This document shows, one piece after another, positions 17,342 through 21,858 of a stretch of DNA of 21,858 nucleotides (within the stretch, counting starts at the first letter, position 1; each line of letters starts with the position of its first letter). Under the pieces are notes generated by a model, which was not told the origin of the DNA, did not search any database, and saw only the letters and a list, made by a program, of their open reading frames with translations. This DNA is from Chloroflexota bacterium (GTDB lineage: Bacteria; Chloroflexota; Chloroflexia; JAMDCE01): contig JAMDCE010000368.1 of assembly GCA_023489135.1 (NCBI GenBank), positions 1-21,858 of the forward strand, given 5' to 3'. The translations under genes were made by a program, and so were the position numbers.

Positions 17342-17397
17342 ATTGTATGAAACGATTCCTAATGTCAGATGAAATAACGGTTAAAAGATTGTTAAAC
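17342..17397 (-). promoter_or_regulatory. Direct-repeat operator and promoter of htrA
   Basis: Minus-strand GTTTAACAATCTTTTAAC (17397-17380) is TTTAAC-N5-TTTAAC, an 11-bp-period direct repeat starting 1 nt after the kinase stop codon. Exactly 32 nt downstream is the -10 TACAAT (17347-17342), with CTGACA as a sub-optimally spaced -35 (15 nt). Transcription would start near 17335, so the motif sits at about -45 to -62, a usual place for an OmpR/PhoB-class activator. Confidence 0.6.
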
Positions 17398-17398
17398 T

Positions 17399-18862
17399 TC
17401 AACCCGCCGCCGCGTTTCCAGCCGGGAGTGCCACCACGAATTCGGTTCCTGAAGCGGCATCGCTCACCACCGATACGGACCCTCCGTGCGCCTGGACGAT
17501 CTCCTTTACGATGGCGAGGCCCAGGCCGGTGCCTTCGCTCGCCCTCGCCGGGGACACTTTTGCCTGGTAAAACCGGTCGAACACCTTGTCCCGCTCGTCG
17601 GCCGGGATCACCGATCCGGTGTTGTGCACCGCGATGGTCGCCTCCTGGTGTCTGAGGGCGTCGGCACCCGGACGCCTGTTAAGCCCAAGCCGGACGCTGA
17701 TTGTGCCGCCGTCCGGTGTGTATTTTATCGCGTTTTCGAGGAGATTGCTGAAAACGTTCTCCAGGCGGCGAGCGTCGCCGTCGATCACAATGCACCCGTC
17801 AACCTGCGTGGAGATCGCTACGCCGGAATCATTGGCCTGGCGTCTGATCTGCCTCACGCAGTCGCGCAACAAGTCGGTCAGGTCCACCGGTTGCACGTCC
17901 AGCTTCGACTGGCCCGATTCTATCCTCGACAGGTCGAGCAGGTCGTCCACCAGCCGGCGCATTCGATTGGCCTCGTCGTTGATGATGCGGCCCGCCTCTT
18001 CGTAACCTTGCCGGTCCTTGACGGCTCCGTCAACCAGCGCCTGAGAGAAGCCCTGAATCGAGGTCAGCGGGGTTTTCAACTCGTGAGAGGCATTGGCCAG
18101 GAACTCCCGCAGGGTCCGGTTGGTGGTGCTGACTTGCCGAGCCATGTTGTTAAACGAAGACGCCAGCAAGCCCAATTCATCGCGGCTCTTCACGGAAATG
18201 AACTGGTCGTAGTGCCCCTGAGCCATCTCCTCCGAGGCGCGGGCGATCTGAAGGATCGGCTTGGAAATCGATCGAGACAAAAGGAACGCGACCAGTATGG
18301 AAGCTGCCAGCGATACGAGGGCGGCGATCGAGAACTGCGGAGCCAGCTCCAGCCAGGCCGAGGTGATCTGCTCTTGAGGCACCGCCAGCACCACGGAGTA
18401 CGAGGGAATACGGCTCAGAAACCTTTCAGACTGCAGGGAGCTCGTCCTGGGGGGGATCGTAACCAGCACCAGCCCGTTGTGGGTCCGGTAAACCTTGACC
18501 GGGGGCGAGGGTCGCCGGAAGATAAGATCGTAGCTCTGTGGGTCAACCCCCGCGCCGCCAAGCTCTCCCTGAGTATCCTCGACGATTTTGCCCTGGGAGT
18601 CAACCAGGAGGATGCGAACGCCGGTTTCCCGAGCTTGGTCCTGCAAGAACGAGCCTATCTGGCTCGGCGAGGCCCCAACACGCTCCAGTACGCTCACCTG
18701 ATAAGTAATCGGCAAAGCCATATCGGCGAGCTGATTGAGCCTGATTTGCCGCTGATAGTCCCGCAGCAAGAGCACCGCGCCCGAGCTAGAGACCATCAGG
18801 GACAGGAATATGACCAGGACAAAAGCAGCAACCAACCTGGTCCGGAGACTACGAAACCTCAT
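17399..18862 (-). CDS. PhoR-like membrane sensor histidine kinase
   Basis: The 487-residue kinase should sense an envelope signal and phosphorylate the adjacent regulator. Layout: membrane helix 1 (about 9-33), a 150-residue extracytoplasmic sensor part, membrane helix 2 (about 178-197), HAMP (198-250), HisKA with phospho-acceptor His260 in [19 protein letters not shown], and HATPase_c with the N box [10 protein letters not shown] (373-382), G1 [10 protein letters not shown] box VFDRFYQ and G2 [11 protein letters not shown] (444-454). Oddity: Asn414 replaces the usual Asp of the G1 box, which contacts adenine; Asn variants of this box occur in other kinases. It overlaps the regulator gene by 14 nt, so the pair is translationally coupled, and the htrA operator follows its stop directly. 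Confidence 0.94.
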   Translation of the reverse strand: MRFRSLRTRLVAAFVLVIFLSLMVSSSGAVLLLRDYQRQIRLNQLADMALPITYQVSVLERVGASPSQIGSFLQDQARETGVRILLVDSQGKIVEDTQGELGGAGVDPQSYDLIFRRPSPPVKVYRTHNGLVLVTIPPRTSSLQSERFLSRIPSYSVVLAVPQEQITSAWLELAPQFSIAALVSLAASILVAFLLSRSISKPILQIARASEEMAQGHYDQFISVKSRDELGLLASSFNNMARQVSTTNRTLREFLANASHELKTPLTSIQGFSQALVDGAVKDRQGYEEAGRIINDEANRMRRLVDDLLDLSRIESGQSKLDVQPVDLTDLLRDCVRQIRRQANDSGVAISTQVDGCIVIDGDARRLENVFSNLLENAIKYTPDGGTISVRLGLNRRPGADALRHQEATIAVHNTGSVIPADERDKVFDRFYQAKVSPARASEGTGLGLAIVKEIVQAHGGSVSVVSDAASGTEFVVALPAGNAAAG

Positions 18863-19556
18863 CCTGATCCTTCACGCCCTTCGAGACAGTCAGTTTGTAG
18901 CCTACACCCCAGACGGTCTTGATTTGAGCGCTGGAGTTGGCCATTTTCTCCCTGAGCCAGGTCACGTGTACGTCGACGGTTCGGGAATCCCCGAGGAAAT
19001 CGTATCCCCAAACGGAGCTGATCAGCTTGTCGCGGGTAAAGACGACCTCCGGATTGAGGGCGAGCGTCGCCAGCAAGTCGAATTCCTTGGCCCTCAGTTG
19101 AACCAGGTTTCCTTCGACGCTTACATCGCGCCGGTCCAGGTCAATCACCGTGTTACCGAGCACGACCTGTCTTTGCGGTTTCGTTCCCACCTGGTAGCGA
19201 CGCAGCACCGCCTTCACGCGGGCAACCAGCTCTCGCGGGTTGAACGGCTTGGTGATGTAGTCGTCGGCTCCCAGCTCGAGACCGACGATCTTATCCACGT
19301 CGTCGTTGCGGGCCGTCAGGATAATGATCGGAACGTCGCCGTTTTTGCGAAGCTGGCGGCACACCTCCCAGCCATCCAGCTCAGGCATCATCAGGTCCAG
19401 GACTACCAGGGCAGGGTGGATGCGGCTGGCCTTATCCAGCGCGTCTTTCCCGTTGTAGGCCGCTTCGACCTCGTAACCCTCGTTGCTGAGATACAGCTTG
19501 GCCAGTTGAACTATGTTCTTCTCGTCATCTACCACCAGAATCGGTTTGGAATCCAT
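18849..19556 (-). CDS. OmpR/PhoB-family response regulator
   Basis: The 235-residue regulator has a receiver domain (about 1-120) with Asp10/Asp11, phospho-acceptor Asp54 in LVVLDLMMPELDG, Thr81 and Lys103 in TKPF, then a winged-helix DNA-binding domain (about 135-230, ending VDVHVTWLREK and VWGVGYKL). Regulators of this class bind direct repeats with a period of about 11 bp, matching the TTTWAC-N5-TTTAAC motifs before htrA and the secreted helical-repeat gene; that link is an inference. The start is the ATG at 19556; a GTG four codons earlier is possible and neither has a strong ribosome-binding site. It begins the regulator-kinase operon. Confidence 0.95.
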   Translation of the reverse strand: MDSKPILVVDDEKNIVQLAKLYLSNEGYEVEAAYNGKDALDKASRIHPALVVLDLMMPELDGWEVCRQLRKNGDVPIIILTARNDDVDKIVGLELGADDYITKPFNPRELVARVKAVLRRYQVGTKPQRQVVLGNTVIDLDRRDVSVEGNLVQLRAKEFDLLATLALNPEVVFTRDKLISSVWGYDFLGDSRTVDVHVTWLREKMANSSAQIKTVWGVGYKLTVSKGVKDQDEVS

Positions 19557-19594
19557 TTTCGCCAGCACTTTCTATTGAAGTAAGCATACAGTCG

Positions 19595-19652
19595 ATTATG
19601 CCCTGTATCTATAGCTATTATCTAGTATAAGTCATCCACCTTAACCTTTGCA
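19595..19652 (-). promoter_or_regulatory. AT-rich promoter region of the regulator-kinase operon
   Basis: The 187-nt gap upstream of the regulator holds several -10-like words on the minus strand: TATACT (19629-19624), GATAAT (19622-19617) and CATAAT (19600-19595). None has a good -35, so one cannot be chosen. A perfect 12-bp palindrome CCTGGTACCAGG sits farther upstream at 19670-19681 and might be an operator. No copy of the htrA-type direct repeat is seen here, which gives no support for autoregulation through it. Confidence 0.35.
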
Positions 19653-19743
19653 CGGAGCCTCTCTGCTGCCCTGGTACCAGGTATTGGATGCCTCCGGTTT
19701 CGCGCCTGCCCCGGCGAGTGCGGATGGAGAAAGCATAGCCCTG

Positions 19744-20607
19744 CTACTGCCCCCTTGTCATATGGGACGCTTCCTGCGGCAGAATCTGGATGCCGGTGGC
19801 CACCACCACCCCGTCGGCGCCGCGAGGGCCGTTGACGGCGACGTAGGCTCCTTCGGTTATATCCTTGAAGCTGCCCGAGTCGCTCTTCAAAATCACGGTC
19901 TGGTCTGAAAGAGTCACCTTCACGGACGAGCGGTTCTGCCCCTGCGAACCTCCTTGCGACCCTCCTGGGGTTATGGTAACCACGTTGTCGGCCACTTCCT
20001 GGACGGTGCCAACGGCTACCTCGGCGCCGTTCTGGGACGCGCCGTTACGCCCGCCCGGTGACGCTCCGGCGCGACTGTTCTCTGGTGTGCCGTTTCCCCC
20101 GTTCTGCGATGCTCCGCCGCGGCCGAATTGTGAGGCCATGCCGCTGCCCGATTGAAGAGATTGCCCTCGTTGAGCCTGTTGCCCCCCGACACCTTCGGCG
20201 CCGATCTGCACCGAAGCCGCGGAAAGCGTCCCATCTTCGGCCGCCTGGCCACGGACCGTGATTCTTTGTCCTTTTTGAATATCGGTTGGTGCCCCCGCAA
20301 CTTGCTTCCTGATCTGGGTCTGTTCGTTGGTGCGTACGGTCACAGGGTATGAGGAGTCGCTAACGGTGACCGTGAACTCGTTGTCTCCAACTTTCTCCAC
20401 CGGGCCCATTGTAGGTCGGACGCCCGCTGCCTGTGAAGTCGGTCCCCCGCCGGATAGACCGGAGGCTGCGCCGGAGCCCCCGTTTATAGGTGCTGCCGCG
20501 AGCGCAGCGGGAGACTTGGAGGATGACTGGTAGGCCCCTAAGGCCGCGCCAATCCCCAGACCCACCACCACGGTTCCCGCTAACATCAGATTAAAGCCTA
20601 TCTTCAT
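19744..20607 (-). CDS. Exported DUF5666-like protein
   Basis: The 287-residue product begins with a membrane or signal segment (LMLAGTVVVGLGIGAALGAY), then a low-complexity Ala/Gly/Ser linker. Two beta-rich units of DUF5666 type follow: residues about 65-135 (GPVEKVGDNEFTVTV, TQIRKQ, IQKGQRITVRGQ) and about 197-280 (GTVQEVADNVVTITPGG, TVILKSDSG, ITEGAYVAVNGP). They are separated by a long Gly/Gln/Asn/Ser-rich disordered stretch with near-repeats of GASQNG. GGAGGGGGGAG precedes the ATG. It lies 16 nt after the MacB-like permease gene, so the two form an operon; it may be an accessory exported subunit of that export system, but no function is established. Confidence 0.85.
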   Translation of the reverse strand: MKIGFNLMLAGTVVVGLGIGAALGAYQSSSKSPAALAAAPINGGSGAASGLSGGGPTSQAAGVRPTMGPVEKVGDNEFTVTVSDSSYPVTVRTNEQTQIRKQVAGAPTDIQKGQRITVRGQAAEDGTLSAASVQIGAEGVGGQQAQRGQSLQSGSGMASQFGRGGASQNGGNGTPENSRAGASPGGRNGASQNGAEVAVGTVQEVADNVVTITPGGSQGGSQGQNRSSVKVTLSDQTVILKSDSGSFKDITEGAYVAVNGPRGADGVVVATGIQILPQEASHMTRGQ

Positions 20608-20623
20608 TGTCTCCCCCCTCCAC

Positions 20624-21858
20624 TTATTCGTAGCGCAGTGCTTCGATCGGGTTCAGGCTGGCCGCCCTGGTGGCCGGATAGATGCCGAAGAAGATACCGA
20701 TGGCTGCCGAAACCCCCACCGCCAGTCCCACCGCGTCGGGCGAGACCACCGTGTGCAAGGGTTGTCCTCCCAGATTGACCCTACTGATCGCCTCCGAGAT
20801 GCCGGTCCCCACCAGGATGCCCAGGGCACCTCCCAACAGGCTTACCACCGTCGCTTCGATCAAGAACTGGACCAGAATGTCTTTCCTCTTGGCGCCGACG
20901 GCCTTACGGATGCCGATCTCCCGCGTGCGCTCGGTGACCGAGACCAGCATGATGTTCATGATGCCTATTCCCCCAACCACGAGGGATATGCCGGCAATGG
21001 CTCCGAGCAGAAGGGTCATCACGCCGGTGACCTGGTTGGCCACCGACAGAAGATCGTCTTGACTGCGAATGGTGAAGTCGTCCTGGACGGCCCGGTGCCT
21101 CTGGCGCAGAAGATCTCCGATCTGCTGGACGGCATCGTTCCTCAACGACTGGGAGGCTACCTGGACGTATATCGTGTTAACGTTGGGGGCTCCTCTAGCC
21201 GTGCGCTGCCGATTCAGCTTCTGGAGCTGGGTGGTCAGCGGCACGAGCACGATATCGTCCTGGTTGCCCATAGACTGGGCCCCCTTGCTCTCCATCACTC
21301 CTATCACGCGAAAGTTGAGCCGCCCGATCCTGACTTGTTGGCCGATCGGGTCGGCGTCCGGGAACAGGGTCGAAGCGACGTTGGTGCCCAGCACCGCCAC
21401 GTTGGACCGGGCGTCGAGATACTGTTTGGTGATGAATTCGCCTTCCGCCACGTGCCAGTTCCGCACGTCTTCGTAAGTTGGGGTGACGCCGGTTATGCGG
21501 GTCATGGTGTTTTGCGGGCCGGCGATCACCTGCGAAAAGGCCATACCTTCCGGCGCGACGGCCGCGGCAGCCGGGACGTTTAATGGGTCGGCGATGGCGT
21601 CGGCATCCTCCAGGGTGAGAGTGGGAGCCGTTCCCTGCTGCTGGCGCACACCGCCTTGCTGTTGAGCGCCGGGAGTGACGAAGAGCAGGTTGGTTCCCAT
21701 TCCCTGAATCTGCGAGGTGACCATGGCCTGCGCCCCCTTGCCCACCGACATAAGGGCGATGACCGCTCCTACGCCGATGATCATGCCCAGCATCGTCAGC
21801 GCCGTGCGCAGCTTGTTGGCCGCCAGGGCTCTCAAAGCAACACGCAAGCTTTCCGTCT
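20624..21858 (-). CDS. MacB/FtsX-type ABC transporter permease, 5' end cut off
   Basis: This is a four-helix MacB-like permease of a mechanotransmitting ABC system that, with an ATPase and often a periplasmic adaptor, exports compounds or lipoproteins. The frame runs to the window edge (ESLRVALRALAANKLRTALT), so only a few N-terminal residues are missing. TM1 (TALTMLGMIIGVGAVIAL) is followed by a MacB periplasmic core domain of about 220 residues and an FtsX domain with three helices, including GIRKAVGAKRKDILVQFLIEA and the C-terminal PATRAASLNPIEALRYE, all canonical. The ATPase gene is expected just outside the window. It is followed after 16 nt by the DUF5666 gene. Substrate unknown. Confidence 0.94.
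   Translation of the reverse strand, partial: TESLRVALRALAANKLRTALTMLGMIIGVGAVIALMSVGKGAQAMVTSQIQGMGTNLLFVTPGAQQQGGVRQQQGTAPTLTLEDADAIADPLNVPAAAAVAPEGMAFSQVIAGPQNTMTRITGVTPTYEDVRNWHVAEGEFITKQYLDARSNVAVLGTNVASTLFPDADPIGQQVRIGRLNFRVIGVMESKGAQSMGNQDDIVLVPLTTQLQKLNRQRTARGAPNVNTIYVQVASQSLRNDAVQQIGDLLRQRHRAVQDDFTIRSQDDLLSVANQVTGVMTLLLGAIAGISLVVGGIGIMNIMLVSVTERTREIGIRKAVGAKRKDILVQFLIEATVVSLLGGALGILVGTGISEAISRVNLGGQPLHTVVSPDAVGLAVGVSAAIGIFFGIYPATRAASLNPIEALRYE

Noticed and set aside
17486..18922. A 478-codon open frame on the + strand opposite the histidine kinase
   Set aside because: It is antisense to a kinase with all catalytic motifs, has no domain pattern of its own, and is a by-product of GC-rich codon use.

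Overview
This window looks like a chromosomal stretch from an anaerobic, moderately GC-rich bacterium, most plausibly a Chloroflexota (Dehalococcoidia/Anaerolineae-like) lineage. That placement is an inference from gene content: NiFe-hydrogenase maturation, a tungsten aldehyde:ferredoxin oxidoreductase, a Pro/Ser/Thr-linker PD40 lipoprotein, a GT39-like membrane glycosyltransferase with a long C-terminal exoplasmic part, and DUF5666-type exported proteins. No rRNA, tRNA, CRISPR array, insertion sequence or phage gene was seen.

Layout. (1) 1-3764, + strand: the hyp cluster hypF (3' part only), hypC, hypD, hypE. HypC/D/E are tightly overlapped and look intact. HypF lacks a short segment that the family normally has. 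A GCAGAGACGCAGAG-type palindromic dispersed repeat sits between hypF and hypC. (2) 3792-5131, +: a DUF3052-like protein with its own promoter and an orphan NitT/TauT-type ABC ATPase. (3) 5161-6129, -: 6-phosphofructokinase. (4) 6130-6862: a long gene-free region with three perfect, evenly spaced DnaA boxes, further weak boxes in the opposite orientation, a trio-like tract, and an abrupt switch from C-rich to G-rich on the + strand. I propose it as a candidate chromosomal replication origin (oriC). (5) 6863-10280, +: a possible small ORF, obgE, nadD and a PD40 beta-propeller lipoprotein, so the genes flanking the candidate origin are divergent. (6) 10282-12602, -: a lone receiver-domain response regulator downstream of an aldehyde:ferredoxin oxidoreductase that appears to be transcribed leaderless. 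(7) 12697-21858, -: an envelope-related block, in transcription order MacB/FtsX-type ABC permease, DUF5666 protein, PhoB-like regulator, PhoR-like kinase, HtrA protease, GT39 glycosyltransferase, and a secreted helical-repeat protein.

How the parts may work together. HypF/C/D/E make and deliver the Fe(CN)2CO group for a NiFe hydrogenase encoded elsewhere; with the oxidoreductase this implies anaerobic, ferredoxin/H2-linked metabolism. In the envelope block, htrA and the small secreted-protein gene share an 18-base direct-repeat motif (TTTWAC-N5-TTTAAC, 11-bp period) placed exactly 32 nt upstream of the predicted -10 in both cases. This is the architecture expected for an OmpR/PhoB-family regulator, and such a two-component pair is encoded next to htrA. 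The two most interesting signals are this candidate envelope-stress regulon and the candidate oriC.
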